Shown: positions 45,076 to 54,600 of the stretch, piece by piece | Layout: every line of letters begins with the position of its first letter | Numbering within the stretch: position 1 is the stretch's first letter | From: JAVJSD01 sp040219575 | Lineage (GTDB): Bacteria; Planctomycetota; Planctomycetia; Pirellulales; Pirellulaceae | Assembly (NCBI GenBank): GCA_040219575.1 | Contig: JAVJSD010000127.1 | Location: 20,847 to 84,846 of the forward strand | DNA: 64,000 nucleotides | Direction of reading: 5' to 3' | Translations under genes and position numbers: made by a program | The notes under the pieces: generated by a model | Seen by the model: the letters and a program-made list of their open reading frames with translations, nothing else | The model's database searches: none | What the model was told of the DNA's origin: nothing

Positions 45076-45091
45076 TGGCACACGGCGTGCA
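45076..45091 (+). promoter_or_regulatory. Sigma-54-like -24/-12 promoter of ompH
   Basis: TGGCACACGGCGTGCA matches the sigma-54 consensus TGGCACRNNNNTTGCW with one mismatch (GTGC for TTGC), and the GG and GC doublets have the required 10-base spacing. Transcription would start near 45103, about 73 bases before ATG 45176. It would need RpoN and an activator elsewhere in the genome. Confidence 0.55.
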
Positions 45092-45175
45092 ATTCGTCCG
45101 TCTCAACGCGGCGTCATGCACGACGCCCGCCTCGCAACGGCTAAGGATGGCGAGATGCACCCCAGGAAGGGCTCC

Positions 45176-45847
45176 ATGAGGCGATTCGCACACATTCTCG
45201 TAGTGACGGCCTGTTCCGCCGTCTGGGCGCTGCCGGCCGCCGCGCAATACCAGCCAGCTGGCGCTCCCGTTCCTCGTCCCGCTTCCACCGGCGCCGTGGC
45301 CCTGGTCGATATCGTCAAGGTGTTTGAGAACCATCCGCGGTTCCGGCAGCAGATGGACGCCATTCGCGACGAAATCCAAAGCTTCGAACGGGAACTCGGC
45401 CAGAGTAAAGAGAACATCGATCGCAAGAATCAACAGCTCACGTCGGCCGCCTCGGAGGTGGAACGCCGCCAGATCGAGGCCGACCTGACGCGCCAAGTGA
45501 CCGACGTGCAACTCAAGGCGCAGCGCAAGAAGAGCGATATCCTGGAGCGTGAGTCGCAGATCTATTATCAAACGTACAACGAGGTCGTGACCGAAGTCCG
45601 GCGACTGGCCGACGCCTATGGGATCAACCTGGTGCTGCGATACGACAGCGCCGAGATGGTCGCCCACGACCGCGATTCCGTGCTCAAGGGCGTGACGCGG
45701 CCGATCGTGATTCAGCGGAATCTCGATCTCACCGGCGAAGTGATCCGCCGACTCGGCGGAAGCGTCTCGCAGAGTCCGCCCCGCGGCGAGGCTCGGCCCA
45801 ACGACATCAGCAAGCGAATTCCTTTCTCGGGCGGCTACTCTAACTGA
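45176..45847 (+). CDS. ompH: OmpH/Skp-family periplasmic chaperone-like protein
   Basis: A 223-residue exported protein with signal peptide FAHILVVTACSAVWALPAAA. The Skp/OmpH core has the typical VALVDIVKVFENHPRFRQQM start and long amphipathic tentacle helices (FERELGQSKENIDRKNQQL, EVERRQIEADLTRQVTDVQL), ending in YGINLVLRYDSAEM. Skp holds unfolded outer-membrane proteins in the periplasm. A C-terminal extension after residue 180 is proline- and basic-rich. ATG 45176 has AGGAAGG 5 bases upstream; ATG 45155 is an alternative. The frame is open from inside the upstream gene, but only this start gives a signal peptide. A strong terminator follows. Confidence 0.9.
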   Translation: MRRFAHILVVTACSAVWALPAAAQYQPAGAPVPRPASTGAVALVDIVKVFENHPRFRQQMDAIRDEIQSFERELGQSKENIDRKNQQLTSAASEVERRQIEADLTRQVTDVQLKAQRKKSDILERESQIYYQTYNEVVTEVRRLADAYGINLVLRYDSAEMVAHDRDSVLKGVTRPIVIQRNLDLTGEVIRRLGGSVSQSPPRGEARPNDISKRIPFSGGYSN

Positions 45848-45909
45848 GGGAATGTGGCAATTCTCACGAGAGTTTGTGGTAGGTGACGTGGCAGTCCGCC
45901 CCACTCGAC

Positions 45910-45953
45910 AGGCCGATCAGAGTCTCCCGCACTCTGATCGGCCTTTCTTTTTT
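45910..45953 (+). terminator. Rho-independent terminator after ompH
   Basis: A perfect 14-bp stem (AGGCCGATCAGAGT with ACTCTGATCGGCCT), a 7-base loop CTCCCGC, and a T-rich tail TTCTTTTTT. It begins 62 bases after the ompH stop. It is the clearest terminator in the window. Confidence 0.92.
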
Positions 45954-45957
45954 CTTG

Positions 45958-46008
45958 CCGTAGGGCAGGCAACTTGCCTGCCAGGCAGCCTGGAAGGCTA
46001 CCCTACGG
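45958..46008. repeat. Three-stem palindrome (PAL2) overlapping a gene end
   Basis: Outer arms CCGTAGGG and CCCTACGG enclose two inner hairpins: GGCAGGC/GCCTGCC with loop AACTT, and AGCCT/AGGCT with loop GGA. The outer right arm contains the last codons and stop (TAG, 45998-46000) of the minus-strand gene that follows. Confidence 0.8.
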
Positions 46009-47095
46009 CGTCGGCCGTTGTCGTTGTCAGCTCAATGCCGCGCTCGGCGAGCCACGCGAAGAGTTCTTCGACGTCGACGTGCCGATCGGGCGAGATCAGC
46101 CCGGCCGCTGATTCCGCGCCCGCTACGCGTCGGCGCACCGCCAGCAACGCGGGGGCGATGGCGATCAGGTAACCGTTGCGGCGGGAGGTCAGCGACATTC
46201 GCACGCGACCGCCGGCGGCGTCTTCGATTTCATAGGCCAGACCGCTCACATCACGACCCAGCAGCCGCGATAGCTTCAAACCCAACGGCAGACTGGCCCC
46301 GATGATTGCCCGCAAGGGAGGCGTTCGGGCCGCCAGGGCCAGCACGGTGTTCAGCGTGAAGACGTTGGTGTCGACAAAGAAATCGACCTGTTGCAAGCTG
46401 GGCCAGACCTTCGGCAAGGTGAATGCGTCGGCCGACTCGAAGCGGTAGCCGGTGCGTCGGCCCAGCGGCGTCGGAAACGCAAACCAGCGCCGGTCGCACC
46501 ATCCGCGGCAGGTTGCCAGGCGGCCGTCGCGCAGCACCTCCACGGGCCGACCGACCGAGCAAAACAACGAGGCGGCGGTGCCGGCCACCGCCGTGTGGCG
46601 CGTCGCGGGGACAAGAAACCCCGTGACGCAAGTCGGCTGCTTCACGCCGCTGCGAGTGATCATCGCCGCCGACACCGACGAAACGCTGCTGCACGCGGTG
46701 AACACCCGGACCGCCGCCTGCTCGATTCGCGGCGCCAGCGCATAAACATCGCGGACATAGGCGAGATGGTCGGCGAGGTCAACGACATCAAAGCCAATCT
46801 CGCAGGCCGACCGCACCAGCTGCGTCGTGCGGCGCTGAAACGGGCCAACCGCGTCGACCATGATGTCGCCCGGGCGAACCACGGCGGCGATGGAAGCCGC
46901 GTCTTCGACGTCGAGCACCACGTCGGCGCTGTTTCGACGCGAAGCAATCAACGGCGCCAATCCCTCGGCGCGGAGCGTGTTGACGATTGCTCCGCCGAAA
47001 AAGCCAAGCCCACCGGCGACGAGGATGCGTTTCACTTGGCGGCGACAGGTTGGGGCGAGAGGGAGTTGGGCTCGGCGCGAAGACTTCGGACGCAT
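45998..47095 (-). CDS. NAD(P)-binding Rossmann-fold, saccharopine dehydrogenase-like protein
   Basis: A 365-residue protein whose dinucleotide-binding start is KRILVAGGLGFFGGAIVNTL, followed by DVVLDVEDAASIAAVVRPG and VDAVGPFQRRTTQLVRSACE, as in saccharopine dehydrogenase-like and related reductases. The body contains GIGF-type segments but no complete catalytic motif that names a substrate. ATG 47095 is listed because no ribosome binding site settles the start; GTG 47035 (VKRILVAGG) is equally possible and gives a canonical short N terminus. The gene's last codons lie in the PAL2 palindrome. PAL1 copy H is just upstream. Confidence 0.75.
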   Translation of the reverse strand: MRPKSSRRAQLPLAPTCRRQVKRILVAGGLGFFGGAIVNTLRAEGLAPLIASRRNSADVVLDVEDAASIAAVVRPGDIMVDAVGPFQRRTTQLVRSACEIGFDVVDLADHLAYVRDVYALAPRIEQAAVRVFTACSSVSSVSAAMITRSGVKQPTCVTGFLVPATRHTAVAGTAASLFCSVGRPVEVLRDGRLATCRGWCDRRWFAFPTPLGRRTGYRFESADAFTLPKVWPSLQQVDFFVDTNVFTLNTVLALAARTPPLRAIIGASLPLGLKLSRLLGRDVSGLAYEIEDAAGGRVRMSLTSRRNGYLIAIAPALLAVRRRVAGAESAAGLISPDRHVDVEELFAWLAERGIELTTTTADAVG

Positions 47096-47109
47096 CTCGA
47101 AAGAGTTGG

Positions 47110-47172
47110 TAGCGGAAGTCGCCGGACTTCCGAGACTTCGCGGTCGTCGGAATTCTGACGAACTGCGCTACG
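47110..47172. repeat. PAL1 repeat, copy H (second hairpin degraded)
   Basis: The first hairpin is perfect: CGGAAGTC and GACTTCCG with loop GCCG. The second has arms CGGAATTC and GAACTGCG with loop TGAC and about two mismatches, then CTAC. It lies between two minus-strand genes. Confidence 0.78.
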
Positions 47173-47201
47173 AAATGGTTCGCGGCGGCGAGCGGAATCG
47201 C

Positions 47202-48056
47202 TCACGCGCGGCGGACGAGCCGCATGCCGCAGAACCGCCAGAGTTGCTGGAAGTCGCGGGCCGTCCACGTCTCGCGGCCGATCGAGGGCGTGGGATCGGC
47301 GACCACCACACCCCGCGAACCCGCCGTATCGAGCAGCACCACCGAATGCCCGACGCCGGGAATCCAACCCTCCTCGCGGCGCATGATGCGGCTGGAGTCG
47401 GAGCCGGCCTCGATGCCGACCATCAGCACCATCGGTCCGGGCTTCTTGGTCATCAATTCCTCCGGCGAGCAGGCGACGACTTCCACGTCCCAGGCGGTGC
47501 CGGCCGTCTTCATTTTCAGGCCGCGGTAGAGTCCCATCCAGGTGGTGCCTTCGCGGGTCAGGCAGAGGCCGGCCATTTCCTGCTCGTTGGCGTCGATGCC
47601 GTGCATGGTCAGCAGGGTGGCGGCGCAGGCGGCAGTGCACGTTTTGTCGGTGGTTTGCAGGCAGATGCCGTCGTTGGTCCAGCGGTTTCCGCACTCCGGC
47701 GGTCGGCCCAGCAACGGCGCCACCATGGCGTAGCCGCCGACGGCGAAAAGCGCCGCCAACACCGCGCCGCGACGCAGCCAGTTCGTCTTCACCGAAGCGA
47801 ACACCACGCCGGCCAACAGGCCCGCCATCAACGGGTACCAGTTGCCGATCACGATCAGGTTCGAAAACGGCAGGAAACGGACGAGGGCCACGTCGTACCA
47901 GAGATAGTGCGTGTAGGCCACCATCGCCAGAATGACGACGGCGGCGATGCACGAGGCGGCCCAAGGGGGAAGACGGCGAGCGCTCCACGCGGCCGCGAAG
48001 AAGACCGCGATGCTAAACGCCGTGATGAGCAGAACACCAATGATCAGATCGGCCAT
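47202..48056 (-). CDS. Membrane protein with C39-type cysteine peptidase domain
   Basis: A 284-residue protein. Four transmembrane helices occupy residues 1-115 (LIIGVLLITAFSIAVFFAAA, SCIAAVVILAMVAYTHYLWY, ...). Residues 128-284 are a C39-like papain-fold peptidase: oxyanion Q134 and nucleophile C140 in LQTTDKTCTAACAATLL, H237 in GHSVVLL, and D254 in VVADPTP. All four expected residues are present. In C39 systems this domain cleaves double-glycine leaders during peptide export, normally fused to an ABC transporter, but here there are only membrane helices. Target and side of action are unknown. No bacteriocin-like precursor is visible nearby. It starts at ATG 48056. Confidence 0.82.
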   Translation of the reverse strand: MADLIIGVLLITAFSIAVFFAAAWSARRLPPWAASCIAAVVILAMVAYTHYLWYDVALVRFLPFSNLIVIGNWYPLMAGLLAGVVFASVKTNWLRRGAVLAALFAVGGYAMVAPLLGRPPECGNRWTNDGICLQTTDKTCTAACAATLLTMHGIDANEQEMAGLCLTREGTTWMGLYRGLKMKTAGTAWDVEVVACSPEELMTKKPGPMVLMVGIEAGSDSSRIMRREEGWIPGVGHSVVLLDTAGSRGVVVADPTPSIGRETWTARDFQQLWRFCGMRLVRRA

Positions 48057-48413
48057 GATCGTCCCCTCTGACCGAGAGCACGGGACGGCGGCGGACTACA
48101 CCGCGCAACGCCTACTCCTTCGTTTTAGCACAAACTTAACATTAAAGAAATACAGAATGAACAATTCACACTTCTTAACAATTCGCGCGACACGCCGCCA
48201 TTGTTAAGAAAGATCGGCAAATTGCCGAAGAGACACGAGTTTCACGCAGGATATTGCGCGAATCGCTCGTCGAAGCGCCTTGGAAACCGTCGCCGAACTC
48301 GGCGAGGCGGCATGAAACAAATTTCCGCGGGCGCGTTGGCGCAATGTTAAGATTGTTAAGATTCGGAGGCCGTCGCGCACCACGCGCCCGGCGCGATCCC
48401 GCGCGAACCACCG
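48057..48413. other. 357-bp intergenic region with an inverted repeat
   Basis: It lies between the C39-type gene start and the rhamnulokinase stop. It is AT-rich by the standards of this window. It holds an 11-bp inverted repeat (listed) and GTTAAGATTGTTAAGATTC at 48345, but no supportable gene. Confidence 0.55.
48172..48210. promoter_or_regulatory. 11-bp inverted repeat TTCTTAACAAT...ATTGTTAAGAA
   Basis: Perfect arms are 17 bases apart, in the spacer upstream of the minus-strand C39-type gene and downstream of rhaB. The AT-rich arms and spacing of 28 bases centre to centre fit an operator better than a terminator. Two more GTTAAGATT units occur near 48345. Confidence 0.45.
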
Positions 48414-49910
48414 TTACGAGAGCAGTTCTTGGAATCTCGCGAACGCCTCGTCCCACGGTGCGGGCGCCGCTGGCGTGAATTCCTCCATCTCGAAGCTGTC
48501 GCGAATCACGTCGCGGGCCTCGCGAATCGATCCGATCTCGCCACCGGCGACGGCCTGCATCATCACGTTGCCGATCGCCGTGGCTTCCACCGGCCCTGCC
48601 ACCACACGACGATTGCAGGCGTCGGCGGCCATCTGGCTGAGCAAGCGGTTCTGCGTGCCGCCGCCCACGATGTGGATCGTCTCGATCCTTCCCCCGGTCA
48701 GTTCTTCCGACCAGTTAAGAACCGCTCGATAGCGCAGCGCGAGACTCTCCAGGGCGGAGCGAATCACGGCGCCCTCGTCCGCAGGCGCTCCCTGCCCGGT
48801 GCGCGTGCAGAAGTCACGAATCGCGGCCGGCATGTCGCGAGGGGCGACAAACTCAGCAGCGTCGGGATCGATCAACGATACCAGCGGATCGCTCTTCTCC
48901 GCCGCGTTGACGAGATCGCCCCAGTCGAGGTTCTTGCCCGCCTGGTTCCAGACTCGCCGGCACTCCTGCAACAGCCACAACCCGGCGATGTTCTTGAGCA
49001 GCCGCGTCGTGCCGCCGACGCCCGCCTCGTTGGTGAAATTGAGGGCGCGGCATTGGTCGGTCACCACCGGCCGCGGCGTTTCGACGCCCATCAGCGACCA
49101 GGTGCCGCTGCTGATATAGCACCAGTCGGGCTTCTCGGCCGGATCGCCGGCCGCGGGCACCGCCATCACGGCGCTAGCCGTATCGTGCGCGCCGGGCAAG
49201 ACGACCCGCGCGCCCCCCAGGCCGGTCTCCGCCGCCACGTCGCCGCGCAGCTTGCCGAGCGTTTCTCCTGGCGAGGCGAGTCGGCCCAAAATATCAACCG
49301 GCAGTCCAAACCGCTCCAGCAGCGGCCGCGCCCAGTCTTGCGTCTGGGGATTATAGAACTGCGTTGTCGAGGCGTCGGTCAGTTCGTTGGCCTTCTCGCC
49401 GGTCAGCAGCCAGTTGAAGACGTCCGGCATCATCAGGAACGACTTGGCGGCCTCCAGCAGCGGCGAGTTCTCCAGCTTCATCGCCAGCAATTGAAACAAC
49501 GTGTTGAACTCGATGAACTGCAGGCCGGTTTCGGCGAAGATCTCCTCGCGGCTGACGATCGGAAATGCCTTGTCGAAGATGCCGGCCGTGCGGCTGTCGC
49601 GATAGCAGCGCGGGTTGCCGAGCAGTTCGTCGCCCCGGCCGAGCAGCGCGAAATCGACGCCCCAGGTATCGACGCCGATGCTGGCCACGGCGTCGCCGTA
49701 CTTCGCGCCGGCGGCTCGCAAACCATCTTGGATGTGCCTCCACAGCGCCAGCACATCCCAGTACATCCGCCCGACGACGTGGACCGCGCCGTTTTCGAAA
49801 CGGTGCACTTCTTCCAGTTGCAGCTTCCGGCCGTCGAACAACCCGGCCAGTACACGTCCGCCCGAAGCGCCCAGATCGACCGCCAGATAAACCTTCTGTG
49901 ATTCCGCCAT
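48414..49910 (-). CDS. rhaB: Rhamnulokinase (FGGY kinase)
   Basis: A 498-residue cytoplasmic carbohydrate kinase of the FGGY/hexokinase fold. It shows the nucleotide-binding VDLGASGGRVLAG near residue 10, DTWGVDFALL near 80, and the adenosine segment IHIVGGGTQNRLLSQMAADA near 420. It phosphorylates L-rhamnulose to rhamnulose-1-phosphate; the length and sequence fit RhaB rather than xylulo- or glycerol kinase, though assay would settle it. RhaA and RhaD are not in the window. It supports the use of rhamnose-containing glycans next to sulfatases 3 and 4. It starts at ATG 49910, 199 bp from the divergent sulfatase 3. Confidence 0.92.
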   Translation of the reverse strand: MAESQKVYLAVDLGASGGRVLAGLFDGRKLQLEEVHRFENGAVHVVGRMYWDVLALWRHIQDGLRAAGAKYGDAVASIGVDTWGVDFALLGRGDELLGNPRCYRDSRTAGIFDKAFPIVSREEIFAETGLQFIEFNTLFQLLAMKLENSPLLEAAKSFLMMPDVFNWLLTGEKANELTDASTTQFYNPQTQDWARPLLERFGLPVDILGRLASPGETLGKLRGDVAAETGLGGARVVLPGAHDTASAVMAVPAAGDPAEKPDWCYISSGTWSLMGVETPRPVVTDQCRALNFTNEAGVGGTTRLLKNIAGLWLLQECRRVWNQAGKNLDWGDLVNAAEKSDPLVSLIDPDAAEFVAPRDMPAAIRDFCTRTGQGAPADEGAVIRSALESLALRYRAVLNWSEELTGGRIETIHIVGGGTQNRLLSQMAADACNRRVVAGPVEATAIGNVMMQAVAGGEIGSIREARDVIRDSFEMEEFTPAAPAPWDEAFARFQELLS

Positions 49911-50109
49911 GATGTTTTTCTTTTCTGAGCCCGGAGAAAACCAAGCGAGGTGAGTTCGCCACGCATGGTGACGCCGTCACGGGAGCGCGTCAAGTGCCGC
50001 GTGGTCAGGCGGTTCGCGGCCTACAACGCGTGCAATCGCTCGTCGCTCGGTATATCCTGGACCTTGTCCCACCGCAGACGACCCGGCTCCTCCCGCCGTG
50101 CTCCCTCCC

Positions 50110-51516
50110 ATGAGAAACGCCATGCATTGCACTCGGTTCGCCGCGCCGGCGCTCGTGGCCGGCGCGCTGCTGACAACGACGCTTGCTACCCTGCCTGGTC
50201 GCGCCCACGCCGCGGACGATCACGCCGCGCACGAGAATGCCGTGGACGAAAATCCGGCGCCTCCCAACATCCTGTTCATCTGGGCCGATAACCTGGGCTA
50301 CGGCGACCTTGGGCTGTACGGCAGCGAGCGCGTGAAGACGCCGGTCATCGACCGGCTCGCCGCCGACGGCATGCGGTTCGAGCAGTTCTACGTCGCCCAT
50401 ACCGTTTGCAGTCCGTCGCGGGCGGCGCTGCTCACCGGCCGGCAGCCGTTTCGCACCGGCGTGACCGACGTGCTGCGGCCCGACAGCCCCACGGGCCTGG
50501 CCGCAGACGAAATCACCATCGCCGAAGCGCTTCGCGAGCAAGGCTACGCCACCTGCGCCATCGGGAAATGGCACGTGGGCGATCAGCGCGAATACCTGCC
50601 ATTGGCCCAGGGCTTCGACCACTATTTCGGCATCCCCTGGAGTATGGACATGCGGCCGACGCTGCTCTTGCGCGACAACGAGATCGTCGAAGACCTCCAG
50701 GGCGACAAGGTCAACAACATCACCGAGCGGTATGTCGACGAAACGATCGAGTGGATCGGCAAGCATCGCGAGAAGCCGTTCTTCGTGTACTTCAACCACA
50801 CGCTGCCGCACCCGCCGATCAACTTGCCGGAAGAATTCCGCACACCCGACCGGCCGATCTACGACGACGCCATCGAGCAGATCGATCGACAGACCGGCCG
50901 GCTGCTGGACGCGCTGCGCAAGATGGGCCTTGAGAAAAACACGCTGGTGATCTTCACCAGCGACAACGGCCCGATGCACGCCGACGGCAGCGCCGGAAAA
51001 CTGCGGGGCCGCATTCGCGACGCCTACGAAGGAGGCGTGCGGGTGCCGTTCGTGGCGCGGTGGCCCGGTCGCATCGCACGGGGCGGCGTGGTCGACTCGC
51101 CCGCCATCATGTACGACGTCTTTCCAACGCTCGTCGATCTGGCCGGCGCCGAACTGCCCGACGACCGCATCTACGACGGTCGCAGCCTGCGGGCGCTGCT
51201 GCTTGGCGAAGCCCTCGACGCAGTGCGGCGGCGGGATCCCTTTGTATGGGTGTACGACGACAACGTCACGGCGCTGCGCGACGGCCGCTGGAAGCTGCAC
51301 ATCGCCTCGCGCGATAAGACGCTCGCCAAGCCAGAACTCTACGATTTGGAGCGGGACCCGGGCGAGTCGCGGTCGATCGCCGAAGAACATCCCGACGTCG
51401 CGAGAAAACTCACCGCCTACGCCGAGGAGTTTCAGAAGCAGGTTCCCAAGGTATGGACGCTGAAGTACCCGGTGCGCGATCCGGCGAAACGCCCCAGCGG
51501 CGTGCGGCGGGAGTGA
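50110..51516 (+). CDS. Sulfatase (formylglycine type) 3
   Basis: A 468-residue exported arylsulfatase with signal peptide (FAAPALVAGALLTTTLATLP, cut near AHA). It carries FGly motif C100SPSR, GKWHVGD, NHTLPHPP and FTSDNGP. The first metal site reads WADNLGYGD (D60, N61), so Asn replaces the usual second Asp; this is known in a subset of arylsulfatases and may not abolish activity. The substrate is unknown. ATG 50110 is preferred; GTG 50098 and ATG 50122 are alternatives. The cytochrome gene follows 88 bp downstream in the same direction, so an operon is possible. Confidence 0.93.
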   Translation: MRNAMHCTRFAAPALVAGALLTTTLATLPGRAHAADDHAAHENAVDENPAPPNILFIWADNLGYGDLGLYGSERVKTPVIDRLAADGMRFEQFYVAHTVCSPSRAALLTGRQPFRTGVTDVLRPDSPTGLAADEITIAEALREQGYATCAIGKWHVGDQREYLPLAQGFDHYFGIPWSMDMRPTLLLRDNEIVEDLQGDKVNNITERYVDETIEWIGKHREKPFFVYFNHTLPHPPINLPEEFRTPDRPIYDDAIEQIDRQTGRLLDALRKMGLEKNTLVIFTSDNGPMHADGSAGKLRGRIRDAYEGGVRVPFVARWPGRIARGGVVDSPAIMYDVFPTLVDLAGAELPDDRIYDGRSLRALLLGEALDAVRRRDPFVWVYDDNVTALRDGRWKLHIASRDKTLAKPELYDLERDPGESRSIAEEHPDVARKLTAYAEEFQKQVPKVWTLKYPVRDPAKRPSGVRRE

Positions 51517-51551
51517 GTCGGTACTGAGTGGACGGTGGAAGTTTCCCAAGC

Positions 51552-51568
51552 CGACGGCTTTGCCGTCG
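51552..51568. repeat. PAL4 hairpin between sulfatase 3 and cytochrome genes
   Basis: Arms CGACGGC and GCCGTCG with loop TTT, preceded by TTTCCCAAGC. The same arms recur at 62899-62915 with a related flank (ATTCCCCAGGC), indicating a dispersed family. Confidence 0.7.
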
Positions 51569-51604
51569 TGGTCGCGCAAGACAGCTTCTGTGGAGTCGTT
51601 GACG

Positions 51605-54600
51605 ATGATCGAGCGTTGTGTGTTGGCGGGCGTCACGAGTTTCATTCTCGCCGCGTGGTTCTGCGCCGTGTGCCCGCAGGTAGCGCTCGCCGAAGAGAAC
51701 GCGGCCGAAGAGAACACGGCCGAAGAGAACGCGGCGGAAGACAACGTCGTGGGGCCGCTCGCACCAGCCGAAACGCTGAAGCATTTCCAATTGGAAGACG
51801 GACTCCGCATCGAACTTGTGGCGGCCGAACCCGACGTGATCGATCCCGTCGCGGTCCGCTTCGACGAGGACGGCCGGATGTGGGTCGTCGAGATGCGCGA
51901 CTATCCGCATGGCCCCGGCGAGGGCCAGCGGCCGCAGTCGCGGATCAAGATCCTGGAAGACGCCGACGGCGACGGCCGGTTCGAGAAAGTCACCGTCTTC
52001 GCCGACCACCTGCTGTTCGTCACCGGCGTGCAGCCCTGGCGCGGCGGGGCATTCGTCACCCTCGCCGGACGCGTGGCCTATATGAAGGATGTCGACGGTG
52101 ACGGCCGGGCCGACACGGACGAAACCTGGTACACCGGCTTCGCGCAGGAGAACTCGCAGCTTCGCGCCAACCACCCCCGCGTCGGCATCGACGGCCATGT
52201 CTACATCGCCAATGGACTGCGCGGCGGCAGCGTGGTCGACGCGAAGAATCCCGGTGAACCGCTCTCCATCAGCGGCATGGATTTCCGCTTCGATCCGCAC
52301 ACGCGCGAGTTCGAGGCCATCTCCGGCGTCGGGCAGTTCGGCCTCACCTTCGACGAGTTCGGTAATCGCTTCACCGTCAGCAATCGCAATCCGCTCAAGC
52401 ACATCGTGCTGGAAGACCACTACCTGAAGCGCAATCCCCGCGCGGCGGTGCGGGCGGTGTTCCACGACGTGGCGGCCTCGGGCGAAGATTCGCGGCTCTA
52501 CCCGATCGCCCAGGCCTGGACCACCTCCACGCAGCACGCCGGTCAATTCACCGCCGCCTGCGGCGTATTCGTCTATCGGGGCGAAGGCCTGCCGGGCGAC
52601 CTGCGCCACAGCGGCTTCACCTGCGATCCCACCGGCAGCCTGGTGCATCGCGAGGTGATGCGGCCCGCCGGCGCGACGTTCACTTCGCGTCCGCCTCGCG
52701 AAGGCGTCGAGTTTCTCGCCTCGCCCGACGAGTGGTTCCGCCCGGTGAATCTCGAACTCGGTCCCGAGGGGGCGCTGTACGTGGTCGACATGTATCGGGC
52801 GGTGATCGAGCATCCGCAGTTCATGCCCGAGGAGTTGAAGCGCCGCCCCGACCTGCGCGATGGCGACGATCGCGGGCGGATCTACCGCATCGTGCCGACG
52901 CATGGAAAGCCAGAACCCGTCGAGAAACTCTCCCATGCGAACAACGCTCGCCTGATCGCGTTGCTCGACAGTCCCCTGGCGTGGCGACGCGAGACCGCCG
53001 CGCGGTTGCTGCTGGAGCGGCAAGACAAGTCGACCGCCGCCGCCCTTCCGTCGATGGCCGCGAAAGGCGAGCATCCCGCCGCTCGGGCGCAGGCGCTGTG
53101 GTTGCTGTCGGCCCTCGACGCGCTCGACATCAAGACCGTCGAGCAGGCCCTCGGCGACAAGAGCCCACGTGTTCGCAAGCAGGCGGTAAAGCTTTCGGAA
53201 GCCTTCCTGCAGGACGGCGACAAGACGGCGACCCGCGGCAAGGTCGTGGCGCTCGCCGCGGACGACGATCCGCGCGTGCGGTTTCAGGTTGCTTTGACTC
53301 TGGCGCCGATCCGCAGCGGCGAGGTCGCCGCGCTCGCGGACATCGCCCGCCGCGGCGCCGACGATCCCTGGACCCGCCGCGCGGTCGCCATTGCATCGAG
53401 CGACTACTCCGCCGAGTTGCTCGTCGCGATCGTCGATTCCCTGCAACAATCCGCCAAGCGCCCCGCGGCCGCCGAACTGGAGCTCGTGGGTGAGTTGTCG
53501 GAACTGGCCGGCGCCAACCTGCGCGACAACCAAGCGGAGAGCCTGTTGGCGTCGCTCGCCGGACTCTCCGACCAGCCGGCAATGCGGGAACTGTTGACAA
53601 CCGGCCTACTGGGCCTGGCGCGGTCGTCGGCGCGTCGGCGCTCGTCGCTCGACGCGCTGATCGCCTCGGCCGAAAGGAAGGAGACGCGCACTCGTCTGCA
53701 GGCCGCGGTAGACCGTATTGCGGCGGTGGCGGCCGACGCCAAAGCCGCGCCTGCCCGCCGAATCGAGTCGATTGACTTGCTCGGCCATGTCGGCGCCGGC
53801 GGCGTGCTGCAAACGCTGGCGATGAGCGAAGCGATCGTCGAAGTGCGGCGCGCCGCGCTGGCCGCGCTGGCGCGCACCTCGGCCGTCGAACCGTGGAAGA
53901 AACTCGCCGCCTCGTTGCGAGCGGAGTCGCCCACGATTCGCGGCGCGATCCTGGATGGACTGCTGGCGCGCACCGAGCGCACGCAGTTCCTGCTCGACGA
54001 AATCGCCGCCGGCCGCGTCTCGATCGCCGAGATCGACCGGGTCCGGACCGACCGCCTGCTCAAACACCGCGACGCCAAGATTCGCGCCCGGTCGACCGAG
54101 CTGTTCGCCGACGCCATCCCCGCCGACCGCCAGCAGGTGCTGGCCGACTACCAGGTCACGCTCAAGATGAAGTCGGATCCCACTCGCGGCCAGGCCGTGT
54201 TCAAGAAGAACTGCGCTACGTGCCACCGCATCGGCGGCATCGGTGTGAACGTGGCCCCCGACATCGCCGACTCCCGCACCAAGACGCCGGCGCAGATTCT
54301 CACCGACGTGCTGCAGCCCAATCGGGCCATCGACGCCAACTACGTCAGCTACAACGTGGTCGACGCCGACGGCCGCGTGCTCAACGGCCTGCTCACCGGC
54401 GAAACCGCCACCTCGATCACGCTCAAGCAGCCCGAGGGGAAAACGGTTACACTACTTCGCGACGAAGTCGAGGAGCTGCGCAGCAGCGGCGTGTCGCTGA
54501 TGCCGGAGGGCCTGGAGAAGAACGTCTCGCATCAGGAGATGGCCGACTTGATTTCGTTCATCAAGAATTGGCGGTACCTGGACGGCCGCGTGCCCCTGGG

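Noticed and set aside
44273..45847. Very long reading of the ompH frame starting inside the upstream gene
   Set aside because: The upstream part is out-of-frame translation of the PQQ-like gene; the signal peptide and ribosome binding site place the start at 45176.
47202..48056. Bacteriocin processing cluster around the C39-type peptidase
   Set aside because: No ABC transporter, immunity protein or double-glycine precursor could be seen in the flanking sequence.
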